A stretch of 64,000 nucleotides of DNA from the NCBI RefSeq assembly GCF_921293095.1, contig NC_060259.1:6262001-6326000 (forward strand), read 5' to 3'. Made by a program: the position numbers and the translations under genes. The stretch's first letter is position 1; each line of letters starts with the position of its first letter. The notes below the pieces were generated by a model. It did no database searches. It was not told where the DNA came from and was given only the letters and a program-made list of their open reading frames with translations. This DNA comes from Ischnura elegans (Eukaryota > Arthropoda > Insecta > Odonata > Coenagrionidae). This document shows positions 1 through 11,602 of this stretch, one piece after another.

Positions 1-662
1 ATTTTATTAATAGCTCCGGAAACTGCAATGAATTCTTTCGATTACTCTACCGTTCATGAAGTACACCCATGCAGTGCTTCAACTCGAAGGTGGCTTGGAT
101 ATGTGAGGGTAGAGCTCACCACGTACTTATCCAATTGCATGTTAAATTCACACATTGTTTCTTTACCTGGGCCACCTCACCCTTTTTTTTGCTAAGGGTG
201 CCCAAAGACTTAACAAAGGGACATTATTTGAACCCGGGTTGTCTGCTCACAAGAGGACAGCGCTACACTGTATGCACTGGCACTCTGCTTTTTTGCAGGA
301 GATTAGTGGACGAATGATACAAATATATGAAAGGTTATCTAGAATTTCCGACGAAGTGAATGTTTCACGATGTGTGTCGATGGTTACGAAATGAGCCTAC
401 ATTGTAGAGAGGCAAACAATGCGCTCTTGGCACTCGGTCGAAGGGGAAAAATGAAGGCTCAACAAGGACTGGTGAATGTATACACATTGTATGAACACAA
501 TTCTATATATTCGAGTAAGCCGCGTAAAGTTTAAGTCATTTGCTGAGGTCCCCAAGCGTCGCAAGACCATCGTCCGCTCGTTTGTGCAGCCCAGCCAAAG
601 AAAATGTACAACGTGAAAGGACAGGCGTCTCCAGAAGCCAAGCTGACTGCGTATGCTCCACT
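1..662. other. unassigned sequence
   Basis: Two short overlapping open frames (69-394) have no recognisable motif and no start or splice context that sets them apart from chance. I see no repeat structure. The stretch ends where the CGGBP1-like relic becomes recognisable. Confidence 0.5.
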
Positions 663-2166
663 ATGCAAGTACTGAGCAATAGCATTTACTGCAATGCTTG
701 AGAAAAAACCGTGAGTATCAATACAACTTTTGAATCTGACGAATTTAAGAATTATAATTATTATCTTAAGAATTTTTTGTCATTCCCGAATAAGTCAAAA
801 TTGTGAGATAAATGTTTAACTGTACATTGTGTGTGTTCTTAATTATAATTATTTATAAAAATACAAAGACCTATTTTGAGATATGCTGAATAATTAACTT
901 TAAAAGTAATTCTCATAATAATTTATCTTTCTCATTATTTTTCAAGATATCATCGTACAAAAATTCACATGTGAAACAGCATATTGACAGCTCATCGCAT
1001 CTATCTCGAGTGAAATTAATGGAGACCGTGAGCTTGCAGAGTTTACGACAGAGCCAACTATCGTTTGCAGCCACCGGCTATGAGTTTGCTTTGGACTTGT
1101 GCGAGATATTTGTGGCATTGAAAGTTCCTACTCACAAATCAAAACACCCTCTATTCACATCGTTTATGGAAAAATATTTAAGAAGGACAGTGCATGCTCT
1201 TCACAGAGTATGCGAAGAAATTCGAAAAAGATTTCCCACTGCAAATAAGTGGGTCTCTACCATTAATAAGGTAGGTACTTGCCGTTAATAAAACTAAAAA
1301 TAAATTTTCCAATATATTACTGCAGAACTAATATTTAATATTTTCGTAAGTATTTTTGAAAGCCCCATCGCGCGTGGAAATATACAAAACATTTTGCTGT
1401 GATCTGCCATTGTATCCGGATCCAGTCCTCACGAAATTTGGAATATGTCTGGAAGCTTGCGTGTTCAATGCACAACACTTCGAGAAAATTAAGAATGTAA
1501 GTAATTATTTGTAGTTATTATTGTGACTGATGAATCATTTTCATTATATGAAATAGAATTCCTGCAATTTTGCTCAGTTAAAAATATCTACAACTACACG
1601 TTCTAAATTAAAGAGGAAGACTGTATTTTAATTTTTGACTTATAGGTTATAGAGAATATTGACCCTGAAGACGACGCAGAATGTATAGAAAATGCACGAG
1701 AACTCTTAGAAGATAGCACACCACCACTGGAAATGATATGTATTTCAGCATCCTTTGGGTTTTTGATAGAAAAAATCAATCTTCCAAAAATCAATGAATC
1801 TTCCATCCTCAGCCTAAGTGATTCGGTGTGACAATAATGGATGTGAAGAAGAAACTTGAATGTGTAAAGTGTGAACAAGCCGTAAATGTTTATGGAAAAT
1901 TGTGCAAAGTTTTGGATAAAAACGAAAGCTTCAAGTTAATGACTGATATAGCTCAGATTCTCAACGGAGAGGTCAAGGGGCAGACATATAATGTTTTACA
2001 AAAACTCACCTTAAGTGAAGTGGTTACGCTGCGATATGCTCCTATTACAAAATGTGAAGTTGAGCGATCGTTTCCGACGTATACACTTATTTTGACCGAA
2101 CGTCGCACAACATTTACCATGGAAATTATAGAAAAATACCTTATCTGTCATTACCTCATTAAATAA
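663..2166 (+). pseudogene. CGGBP1/hAT-like gene relic, four exons
   Basis: Four exon-like blocks read as the arthropod family related to CGG-repeat-binding protein 1 and hAT transposases, probably transposon-derived and DNA-binding. Block 1 (663-710) has YCNA, then TGA at 699-701 where the second zinc-binding Cys is expected, then a GTGAGT donor. Block 2 (947-1270) starts after an AG acceptor and contains VKQHIDSSSH, the His part of the same zinc finger. Block 3 (about 1363-1496) has DPVLTKFGICLEA, like the family's PxPVxTRWGTWLxA segment. Block 4 (1646-2166) ends with RYAPITKCEVERSFPTY, the C-terminal dimerisation-type motif. Blocks 3 and 4 join in phase. Blocks 2 and 3 do not, and about 200 residues of core usually found between them are missing. 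A frameshift lies near 1826-1830, where TGA closes the upstream frame. The breaks imply a dead copy; the intron pattern shows it was once a spliced gene. The family call rests on recalled motifs. Confidence 0.62.
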
Positions 2167-3315
2167 TTTTTTGGCAATACAACTCAAAGTGAATGAAAAT
2201 ACGTTTTTTTCCTTTATTTTATATCATACAATTAATAAATAAAATCTGTTGTCCATAGCCTGTAATTTGACTTTAATTTCCCTATTTCAAACTAAAGATA
2301 GATATTGATCAGCTAAAAAAATTACAGGGGTCAACTATATTCTTAAAAAATTGCTGATCATCAAAGAAAGTGTTATTCAGAATTTAAAAAACTATTTTGT
2401 AAATTATGGTGATCTCCTGTCTTAAAAGTCCATAAAATAACACGTAAACCCACGAATCCGCATCTCTACCCTCTTTTCTCCATAAATTCAATTAAATTCA
2501 GCCACTTTCTCATGGAAATAACGCAGACTTTTAAACAGACTATTTTAAAAAATATTGACGACTTTTAGGCGACTTTTTTTGAAAAATTGGAGACTTTTTT
2601 CCGCGCTCTAAATATTAGTTAAACCTTGAAAATTTCTATCATCCTGCTTCAACGGTTACGTAGAAAATTCAAATCGGATCCTCTGCAAAGAAATGGCGAC
2701 AATGAATTTTCACTTGCAGGACACTTTTTGGAATTTAAGTTACTGGAGTTTAAAGTATACCGGACTAGCCGCGGTGATAACTTTTGCGGGAGTCACCCGC
2801 GTGGGGTTACTGGAATTCCAGGGTGGACAGTGACGACACGAAGTGCCCTTCAGATTTTTTGCTCCGAAGATTCCAAATGCGAGGATGCCCGGGTATCCAG
2901 ACCGAAATTCGAAATCCATCATTAACAATGTAAAATCGAAAATCGTTTATTCCTCGCAATTAGTTCGACGCATCGAAATTGTAAGGTAGCAAAAAAATCA
3001 GACCAAAAATCTAGTGTACTCCATTTCAAAATCGTGCGATTAATGCAAGTTGTTGAAAAAAATCCAAAGTTGGTGCCATAATAAAAGCATTATCTATTTT
3101 GAAAAATAATAATTTAGAAACAACATTAAAATCGAATTTTGACAAAATTGACTAAAAAAATCGTCAAAAAATTAGTATCCGTCAGAGGAAGATCATTTCC
3201 CTGAGAAAATTGAAAAACATCGATACAAGCGAAAAAGTTTTATAGTTCCGTAAGGCTGCCACGTTAATTCAACTCGATATATCTCGAAAACTAATCGACT
3301 TAGTCGAACTTTCAG
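2167..3315. other. AT-rich unassigned sequence
   Basis: AT-rich DNA with open frames on both strands around 2626-2928 that match no family I know. This moderately GC-rich island (2690-2930) could be a transposon fragment, but I see no termini. Confidence 0.4.
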
Positions 3316-3654
3316 ACTTTTCCTCCCAATGAACCTTTGCCAACGAAAATTACAGATAGCTACTCCTTACAGTGGGCAGCGGAATCGTGTCAATCACCCA
3401 ACAGTGAATCAATTTCTAGCTTCAATGAAATATTCCATACGATAATAGCGAAGAACCACAACACAGTCTGGAAAAAAAAATTCATGAAAGACAATTATGA
3501 TTTTGCGATGTGCCATTCCAGACTCATAATGCAATGTGCGAAAGAACTTGACCCACAAAAATGCGTAGTCTTCTTCGGAACGCAATTTAATGGGTCATAC
3601 AGTCCGTTATTCAGCCCACTTTGTCCAATGTCAATAACATACTCAACAACGGTA
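3316..3654 (+). CDS. possible internal exon, unknown protein
   Basis: A 113-codon open block is bounded by a TTTCAG acceptor (ending 3315) and a perfect GTAAGT donor at 3655. Its length is a multiple of three, so it would be a phase-0 exon. The translation is mixed and coding-like (for example SLQWAAESCQSPNS and KKFMKDNYDFAMCHSRL), with no motif I can name and no membrane segment or repeat. No matching exon is obvious on either side. It may be an orphaned exon of a host gene or transposon, or chance. Confidence 0.3.
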
Positions 3655-4319
3655 AGTAAGTGAAGGAGAAATGTTGAACTAAGTTCATCGTTTAGCAGTT
3701 TCTAGTTTCCGTTGTCCTCTTTTAGTTTAAGATGACTCATGACGACACAACTACCGCAGAAATATCGTCTCCACACGCCATCTAGGGTGTATTATGATAA
3801 AAATCTGTCGGATAAACATACACCCCGTTGATAAAATGTGTTCTTTCCGCTGCTTTTTCCGCAACTTTCACAGAAACACGTTTCGGCTAGGGAAATGTTG
3901 ACGTCACGTCCACGTCAATCTTTACAGCGCCTTAATCAATCACTCTTCACCTTAATTGTATTAGTATTTTCTACGTGATCTTGAATGCGTACGATTAAAT
4001 GACACCGATAAAAAAAACCATATCTATTCAATTCTCGTATTTCTCATCGCGGCCATCCTCATTCACGTTTTCCGCAATATGACCTTGTGAGAATGTGGAA
4101 GGCGGCGGAGAGTCCATTCCAATTAACTCAGCGCTCGAGCCTCCCCCCCCCCCCCCCCCAACAACAATAACAGGAGCAAGAAGAACGACAAGATATGGCT
4201 CGACAGTGACTCTTATCACCGAAAAGCAGCAAGCCTTAACCTCCTATACTACTTACCCATGTTAATTTTGTCTTACTTCACAGGCGAACAAATCAAAATA
4301 ATTCCTTAAATTCGTTCGT
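3655..4319. other. unassigned; poly-C run
   Basis: No gene seen. Contains a CRE-like TGACGTCA at 3899-3906 and a homopolymeric C run at about 4143-4159. Confidence 0.4.
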
Positions 4320-4508
4320 AGGAATGCTATAGGAATTACTAGCTATTGACTTTGCATGAATATACATACATTTTTTGCTATTTAGCGTAATATTTCCGTG
4401 ACAGTGCGGTGTGCATGTGGCGATCCTTTTACATGCTGCATTTTGGTGATTGATCACCCCCTGCCAAACAACCTAGAGGTGGCTCGCAGCGTTTATGTAG
4501 ATGTTGAT
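4320..4508 (+). repeat. 3' tail of Jockey/CR1-like retrotransposon
   Basis: This stretch matches the 3' end of the large non-LTR element at 12.4-16.3 kb (compare 16,085-16,258): GTAATATTTC, the GCGGTGTGCATGTGG block, CACCCCCTGCCAA, CCTAGAGGTGGCTCGCAG and the TATGTAGATGT end. Only the 3' untranslated tail is present, the usual product of 5'-truncated insertion. The same tail recurs on the minus strand at 10.3, 18.7, 19.0, 20.8 and 30.1 kb. Confidence 0.75.
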
Positions 4509-4559
4509 ATAAAAATTTATTTCCAAGTTCAAATCCTCGGAATTATCTCGATATTGGAT

Positions 4560-4840
4560 CAGGGGCGGATCCAAGATTTTTTTCTGGGGGGGTCCGAGGG
4601 TCTGATAGACGAACGATCTTCTCATACTGGAGATTAAAAACAACATTCAACAATTACTATACGAAATATACTCTTTATTTTAACATGGAAGTTTTTAATA
4701 TGAAATTAAATGATCGAGGCCTCGTAATACACAAAACTAAACTGACAGTAACGATAAAAGTATAAAAATTTGGTCTATTTTTTAAGCTCCCGAGGGGGGA
4801 GGCCACGTGTCCCCGTGCCCTCCCTCTAAATCCGCCTGTG
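4560..4840. mobile_element. hAT-type MITE, 281 bp
   Basis: Non-autonomous element with imperfect terminal inverted repeats (left CAGGGGCGGATCCAAG, right complement CACAGGCGGATTTAGAG). It is flanked by an 8-bp duplication with one mismatch: TATTGGAT at 4552-4559 and TATTGGAC at 4841-4848. An 8-bp duplication and CAGnGGCG-like ends are typical of hAT elements. No ORF of its own. Confidence 0.75.
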
Positions 4841-4848
4841 TATTGGAC

Positions 4849-6180
4849 CGTGAATGAATCGATGGGAAAAGTAAAGGCCTCTAATGGACTGAATGCGCTA
4901 AATTTATTATCCCAGAGTTTATTTGGAGACATGATGGCCGAATATCTACTTTATACGCGCATGCATGGATGATAATAACGAAGAAGAAGGTACACACACA
5001 CACGTAATAATTATGGGAGAAAAGTGAAAGCGTTAAAGAATGATACAAAGAGATGAATTCAAGTTAATTTTTGAGTAGTTCCGCATTAAAACTTATTTCC
5101 TGTTCTCTTTACGGAAAGCAAGTTTTCGTCCATTAACTGAAACATTTTCTAAGTTAGCTGACGAAGCAGCCATTAATACGTGAGTCACTTTTCACTCGGT
5201 ATTGACGCAATGACAGCGGAAAATCTGATACCCAAAGGAACACTGAAACAGTACGCTTTCTCGTTTACCGGCGTTTGCGCCGCAATTAGATATAAAACAG
5301 GAATCAAAACGAATCAATAAGAGAAGAAAGTTGTGGTCAGGGGCATTAATGACGCTTAAAAAGAAGCTAGTTGCATATTTGCCACCACCTCTAAATACTA
5401 CGCAACAAACTATTCCAGGATACTACGCTAGTTTAGCGCCGAGAAAGCTATTAGTGAAAGTAAGATCATGCGCTGCGCACTTCCGGGATCGATTTGCGGG
5501 CAGAATATGCATGAGCCACTGTCACAGATACTTGAGAAGGACGCAATTAAAGGCTTGTTCTTGGTGGGAGCACAAGAGCACTTTTCAGGGGTGGCATTAC
5601 TTCATTTGAGATAGAATGAACGCGGCATCTGAGGTAATGAATACTGATACCCATAAGGGCACATTAGGAAATGAGATGCCAGCCCTCATTTACCAATACA
5701 AGGCCGAAAAAGATAATTTAAGTCGCACGGTTGCACAAATACATTATTATTAGTTGGCACAACTTAAAATATGCGGGAAAATAATTGAAGTATGCCTAAA
5801 ACTAAGTGGTAATCAGGCCATTTCCCATAGGAAAGTTCCTATCTTTTTCCAATTGGAAAGGGAGGAGATTGTGATAGTTACACCCATGAATATTACCACA
5901 TTTGCGTTTACTAAACCCACCGATCGAAATGGAAAGGTCAGTAAAAGACTGCGGACAAGGGACAGCACCCCTCCATCCGTCCCAATTCACCAATCAGGAG
6001 TCGCCTATCGGCGCTCATTCCAAGCATGCGGCCAAACGACACATGCGTACAAGAGAAAGACACGAGGGACGGACAATAGCGACCACAAAACCCGTTCGAG
6101 CGTAATTCACTCCTCACTTACCCATACAACGGAACTCCAATATGTGTTTAACTTCCTCGACTCTCTTCTGTTTCTTCCGC
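4849..6180. other. unassigned sequence
   Basis: Open frames at 5331-5609 and 5754-6329 have no recognisable motif, splice context or repeat signature. I see nothing else. Confidence 0.4.
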
Positions 6181-6950
6181 CACCACGCACAATAAGAAAC
6201 GACACCACTAGGCACGGCCAAGTCTCTCCAACTTGTTCCTTCCCCCCCTCCTATTGTCCGGGGCTTGTGAACTGCCTCGCGTCTCGAGCACTGCCTGCTT
6301 TCAACTCTTGTCTTTATATATATGTATAAATAACAGCTGGGCCGCTCTCCCCTAGCAACGCCTCTTGCCCAATCCCATCACGCCCCTCCCTCCCCCACCC
6401 GCACGTCCATGGTGACTCCTCACACCAGATCCATGCTCCAACAAACCGTTTGCCGTGCTCGAGACACTAGGAAGAAATAGAGACCGCCTGGCGTCGAATC
6501 GAGTCCCGCTGCCTCCCGTCCAAATCGCACGCCCTCCGCCGACGACTGAGACCACTCTGGCGTTGCTGCCGTCTGGTGGCGTCGCGACGCCGTGACGTCA
6601 TGATCGATACTTGGTGGGGCTGGGGCTGCTATGGCACCGGCGGGGAGGGAAGGGGGAGTAGGGGCGCGAGGGGGGGGAGGAGCTCGGAAAATCGCATCGC
6701 CCATTCCTGCTGCAAGCGTCATCGGAAGCGCTGACGTCACGCAGCTCGATACGCAGAAGAGTGGCAGCCGACAAGAAGACTGTCGCATTGCGAAAGACAA
6801 TGAGTGGAGGGGATGTGGCCGCGTAGCTTCGTCCTTTCACTCGCCGTCCAACTCTTGCACGTTCCTCTGCCGCTTTTGGGCCAATCGGTTACGCCTTTGG
6901 CAGGCGTACTCACTCGGACATCACCACCTACGTTGTTGAGTATATAGATG
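6181..6950. promoter_or_regulatory. CpG-rich stretch with two CRE motifs
   Basis: Much richer in G, C and CpG than the surrounding AT-rich DNA. Two perfect palindromic cAMP-response elements, TGACGTCA, lie at 6593-6600 and 6732-6739, 139 bp apart. A TATATATATGTATAAATA stretch lies at about 6315-6330. Open frames on both strands here are low-complexity Pro/Arg/Gly translations, as expected from GC-rich non-coding DNA. It may be a promoter region, but no gene could be attached to it. Confidence 0.3.
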
Positions 6951-7157
6951 AGAGAGCGCTCAAAGTGGCTGCGTAGGATCCTATGGCGGAGGAATGCATT
7001 TACTTCGGTATCATTACAGAGTGGGTTCCAAATTCAAGGAAATATGAATTCCGATCGAAACATTCTACAGGCAAACAAATGATGTAGATGTCTTTGAAAT
7101 GACCCAAACAGATGACCTAGAGATCTCCGATTTGGCTATTTCAGTTCTGGTCGCATC

Positions 7158-7395
7158 CAGTGGCGTATGCTTTGGGGGGATGAGGGGGGATGGGCAAGGG
7201 CGACCTCCCACCCCTTCTTTGGAAAAATGACATGCCTGCTAATACATTTCACATAATTTTAGCGCTCAAAATTTAGGTTTCTTTAAATGGTTACGTTAAA
7301 ATTTGCTATAAGTCAATACTAGACAATAGTTTTGAATGTTATTTTTATTCCTCTGAGGCTTTGGGGGGATCTATCCCCCCATACTTACGCCACTG
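7158..7395. mobile_element. hAT-type MITE, 238 bp
   Basis: Terminal inverted repeats CAGTGGCGTA...TTACGCCACTG. Flanked by a perfect 8-bp target duplication GTCGCATC (7150-7157 and 7396-7403). The interior has G-rich and C-rich arms next to the termini and AT-rich filler, with no coding capacity. Perfect duplications suggest a fairly recent insertion. Confidence 0.88.
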
Positions 7396-7403
7396 GTCGC
7401 ATC

Positions 7404-8719
7404 ACGCATGGAAGACGATTTTCTCTCTTTTTCATATTTACTCTGCGATAGAGAATAACCCTACACTCACAGTGTCATTAATTCATGGAGTAAAAACAAA
7501 AATATAGGGGCTGAAAGCGGGGAAATGAGCTGACTGTCAGGCCTGCTCCGAAAAATCGGCAAGCTACGGTTAATTTCTTTCGTTGGAACGATCAGTCTCA
7601 TTTTTGTTATTTTTCTGCGGCAGAGCAAAATTTATACTGACTATTTTGGAAATCAACGCATTGTAAGCATCAAAGCATTGTACCGTGTCGCAATAATTTG
7701 TTTCTACGTTAATAAACGAACGATAAATACTGGAAAACAATCAACACTTGCTGAGCCATCGATTCTTACGCTATAATTCCATCGCTAGCTATGTAATAGA
7801 ATATTGTTATCACAAACCCACTAGCAATTGATAAGGTTTGGTTGGAACCAGGGGTACAGCACAGAAAGTATACGTCCCGTGCCCCTATCATTCGACATAC
7901 TTGCTGGCTGTCTACGATGCCCAGTGGAAGGTATGTCGTATGCGTTTTATAGATATACATTCATTTACATTGTTTCTGAAGGAAGAATAAGGCATAATCT
8001 ATGGAATCTTCTCCAATGATCTACAAAAAGCTGACGAAAAAGCTGTTTCCTTGTAATTGCAGTGTTCTCGGGTTAATGGGTCCATTTTTCGGTCGTTGAT
8101 CCAAGTAGACGGCTTACAGAACGTTGAGAGCCGAAAACGTTAGCCTCGCTGCTCGCCAGCTGCTCGCGTCACTCCAATTGCAGACAAAACACAATCGACC
8201 TTGTCCCTGATCAGAGGCAAGTTGATATTTTTGCCACATCAACTTGCTAAATTTTTTGTGAGAGACAGTCTTAGAAAGAGTTGTGTCGGTGTCAACGAGC
8301 GAAGTAATTTTAAAAGACGTTGGACCGCAGCCATCGATGGGTCAAAATTGAAGTAATCCGAATTGAAATGTTTGACGTAAGTATCAAAACATTTATCCGA
8401 TGTGCGGAGTGAATTTAGAACGGCGTGAAATCAATCTCAGGATTGGAATTGTTTCAATCATGGCGAAGCAACCAAAGCGGCACGAAAACACAATCCCAAT
8501 CTCAGGATTGTTGAGCGATGATGACCGTCGTCCACCGATGTATGCGCACTCATTGTAAGCTATAAATTATAGAATGGATCACGGAAGGAAGATGTTAAGA
8601 CTCCGGATTGATTGATAGGATTCCATTATAACCTCAGTGTGTCAGGGATAGTATGCTGCAGAATACTTGACAAAGATCGCTGCATTCGCTAGGATGACCT
8701 ACTGCACCTCTTTCCATTT
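7404..8719. other. unassigned sequence
   Basis: AT-rich, with only short chance frames. I see no repeat boundaries or exon signals I can support. Confidence 0.4.
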
Positions 8720-8727
8720 TATTGAAT

Positions 8728-8987
8728 CAGTAGCGGATACAGAAAAATCTCGAGGGGGGGGGGGGGGCGCAAGAGACATGTTAAGTTACCTTCACTTTTA
8801 CGTTAATAAAAAATCATCAAGTAACATGAAGAGTTTAAGAAAATTTTAGTTTAATTTATTACACACATATACAAGACAATGCCATCTTATGATGCATAAA
8901 AGTTACTATTGTGATTCTGCAATGTCTGGCAACACGGGCGGGCCCGCAAGGGGAGGGCGCGCGACCCCCCATCTATATCCGCCACTG
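8728..8987. mobile_element. hAT-type MITE, 260 bp
   Basis: Ends CAGTAGCGGATAC and (complement) CAGTGGCGGATATAG. Flanked by a perfect 8-bp duplication TATTGAAT (8720-8727 and 8988-8995). Carries a long G run near the left end. Same family type as the MITEs at 4.6 and 7.2 kb. Confidence 0.88.
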
Positions 8988-8995
8988 TATTGAAT

Positions 8996-10309
8996 TGGAA
9001 CTTTGTGTGCCCAATATTTCTTGACGTTAATCCCTTTTCTTGTAACAAAACCTCTGGAGATATGCGTATTGAATAAAAACCTTTAATTAATTTTAGTTAT
9101 CGTTGTAAGTGTATCTGAGCTTTAGCCCTGGGCTGCATGGAGGATTTCATGCTTGGCGGGAGCAAAATCACCAAACATAAGCAGATGTTATTCCCTCCCC
9201 TCCAATGCCTACTGCCTGCGTCAAAATGATGTGCCGCGGTACTTTGCAAATTGATAGCTGGGCTTGTGTGTATGCTAAAATATTGAACAATTAAAAACAT
9301 TTCTAAATTCTGATACCTTTTTGTTTTACGAACAATTCAAAAATTTAGGTACGCCAGTGCAATAAATGACTCCCTGCACCATTAGCCGTTTTGTCAACTT
9401 CATGAGCTTTGTAACTCAACCTAGGGAAAGCTACTACATCTAAGGCATTCATCTTCCATAATAAGTTGCAAACATTAATTTAGATTAATAAAATGGCTTT
9501 GACGTATTTCTAACATGAGCAATTTGTTGTTAATAACGAAAATGTTTAACTATTATCTAGCCCTACAGTTTACATCGGAAGAAAAAGTAAAACAGAGAGA
9601 AACACTTTTTAATTTATTCGTAATTTTTCTATGATCCGACAATACGTAATTTGTAAGTAGCATAAATTATATGTGAACATAATGAAAAAAACGCCGCAGT
9701 GAACGATTCCTGCGTTGCTCTTACCAGCGCGTGATACTCAAAAATAATATTCTGGTGAACTGCGACTGAAACTCTTTCCTTTGACCTTCAGGAAGCTTCT
9801 TGGCGTTCAATAAATCAAACTATTAAGTAAATCAATCATAAATGCTTAACGTGATTATCCCTTAAGTTGTTCTTCTAGTTAAGTCCTCAGAATATTTTCA
9901 TTAGTTGAGGAATTTTTCGTTGTTAATTCCGCTCAAACCGGAAAATAGAATGAATGTAAATAACGACTTTTTCATCCGTTAAGCAACCTGAGAATGCTAT
10001 TTCCAGCCTCCTTCGAAATACATGTGCGCTGTTTCGATGCGCAGGTACGTGAAAGTCGTTACGATAGTCTTGTTATTGTCCTCTTAGGTAAACTCGGAGG
10101 GGAATCTCTGCCAGACCGTGCAATAAAAATACACTAAACCTAATAGATAAATTAAATAAAAGTGCATTTTCCGATGGATTTAGCCAATATACTACCTTAT
10201 GAAAACCAATATACTACGATAGATCAGTTCTTATTTAATTTTTTTGCGACATTTAAAGAAAACTTAGCAGTTACTACCCTATGGTCACTGATAGCAATAT
10301 GGTCATCGT
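8996..10309. other. AT-rich unassigned sequence
   Basis: No supported gene, RNA or repeat. Ends at the target site of the truncated retroelement at 10.3 kb. Confidence 0.4.
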
Positions 10310-10315
10310 AAAATC

Positions 10316-10941
10316 TACATCTACATAATACCCTGCGAGCCACCTCTAGGGTGTTTGGCAGGGGGTGCAAAATCACCAACATGCAAGAGGACCGCCACAT
10401 GCACACCACACGGTCATAGAAATATTACGCACACTAGAAAAATATATATGCTTATTCATAAAAAAATTGCTAATGGTTAGTAATTCCTAGAGCCAATACA
10501 TGCAAGGTTAGAACTATGAAAATACGTGCAATGAGTGATCCTAGCGAGCGATGCCATAAATCCTATCAATTGAGACCACGATGCTATCCTTAATAGTACG
10601 AGGGAAGAATGACATTTTAAATCTCTCTGTTTTGCAGTCTATTTCTTTGATTTTATTCTCATGATCGCGTCTACCATAGTGCGATGGTAAACGAAGGATA
10701 TGATTCACGTCGTCTGAGAAAATATCTTCTTCGAGTTTCCTAAGGAAGTTAAGCCTATTCTTCGATTCTCCTTTAAAGATTCCCATCCTGTAACATACTT
10801 GAAGCGCTGCACTTTTTGTCGTAACAACTCATCACAAATCTGGCCGCCCTGCGCTGTACTCGACTGATTTCAGCTATTAGTCCTACCTCGTAAGGGTCCC
10901 ACACGCTAGCAGCATATTCCAAGTGAGGCCTCACTGGAGTC
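10316..10941 (-). pseudogene. 5'-truncated Jockey/CR1-like retrotransposon
   Basis: Reading the minus strand gives RPHLEYAASVWDPYEVGLIAE, QRRAARFVMSCYD, then LRKLEEDIFSDDVNHIL and RFKMSFFPRTIKDSIVVS. This is the C-terminal (post-RT) part of the ORF2 protein of the element at 12.4-16.3 kb. A TAG stop, 3' untranslated tail and TACATC-type 3' terminus at 10,316 follow. Flanking AAAATC copies (10,310-10,315 and 10,942-10,947) look like the target duplication. RT and endonuclease domains are absent because the copy is 5'-truncated. The frame is also broken near 10,790, so no function is expected. Confidence 0.82.
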
Positions 10942-11602
10942 AAAATCTTCCATGTTAACCAACATTATCAGAATACCTTAAATAATAATCAAATATATTC
11001 CCTTTTCCATTTCAGAGGAGCGGTTAGAAAGTATTTTCCCATGACCGCCATAAATGGTTGACATGCGATCATAATGCCGCGCTGATGTTGCTCGCACTAT
11101 TTTCCTTAAAAACACGGTACAGTACGGAGGAGACAGAAGGTATGGATGGAGTTCTCAGCGAGGAGAGGATGTTGAAAACAGTGTTTGAGGGTAGAATGTT
11201 AGGTAAACGATTGAGAGGTAGGGAGAGAGTAGGATTTTAAGATAGAATGAAAGGGAGTATGCATTATTACGAGTTGAATTCAAAAGCCAATTTGAGGTAA
11301 GGGAGGAGGAGAAGAATGAAGGGAAGGATATGGATAGAGTGAAAGAGCCCTAATGCAAATAGGCGTGACTGTTAATTCAAGTGTTAAGTTCAAGTTGGGA
11401 GGGGCGCAGGCGCGGTGATTCGTAAAATCTTCCATGCAATCCAACATTATCAGGATACCTTTAATAATAATCAAATATATTCCCTTTTTCATTTCAGAAG
11501 GGCAGGTCAATTTTGTGTTTCCATGACCACCATAAATGATTGACTCACAATCACAATGCCACGCTGATGTTGCTCGCACTATTTTTCTTAAGAATAAAAA
11601 AC
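10942..11602 (+). repeat. diverged direct repeat, two copies of about 175 bp
   Basis: Copy A (about 10,942-11,116) and copy B (about 11,424-11,602) share AAAATCTTCCATG, CCAACATTATCAG, AATAATAATCAAATATATTCCC, ATGACC-CCATAAATG-TTGAC and GCTGATGTTGCTCGCACTATTTT. They are in the same orientation about 480 bp apart, with roughly 85 percent identity by eye. The RTE fragment lies between them. The truncated retroelement inserted at the left edge of copy A. Confidence 0.75.
11115..11330 (+). pseudogene. RTE-like retrotransposon 3' coding fragment
   Basis: Translates to MLKTVFEGRMLGKRLRGRERVGF, stop, then DRMKGSMHYYELNSKANLR. This is the end of the RT protein in RTE/BovB-type non-LTR elements, which usually reads KtvlEGrmxGKRxRGRxRxxxLDrvK. 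The stop at 11,238 replaces the residue before the conserved Asp. It lies between the two direct-repeat copies. The matching 5' half-type sequence appears at 37.5 kb but is not adjacent. Confidence 0.6.

Noticed and set aside
5754-6329. 191-codon open frame on the plus strand
   Set aside because: No motif, no plausible splice borders, composition shifts from AT-rich to GC-rich halfway, and overlapping frames exist on the other strand. Length alone is not enough.
6352-6939. Several long overlapping frames on both strands
   Set aside because: They are low-complexity translations of CpG-rich DNA, which has few stop codons in any frame.
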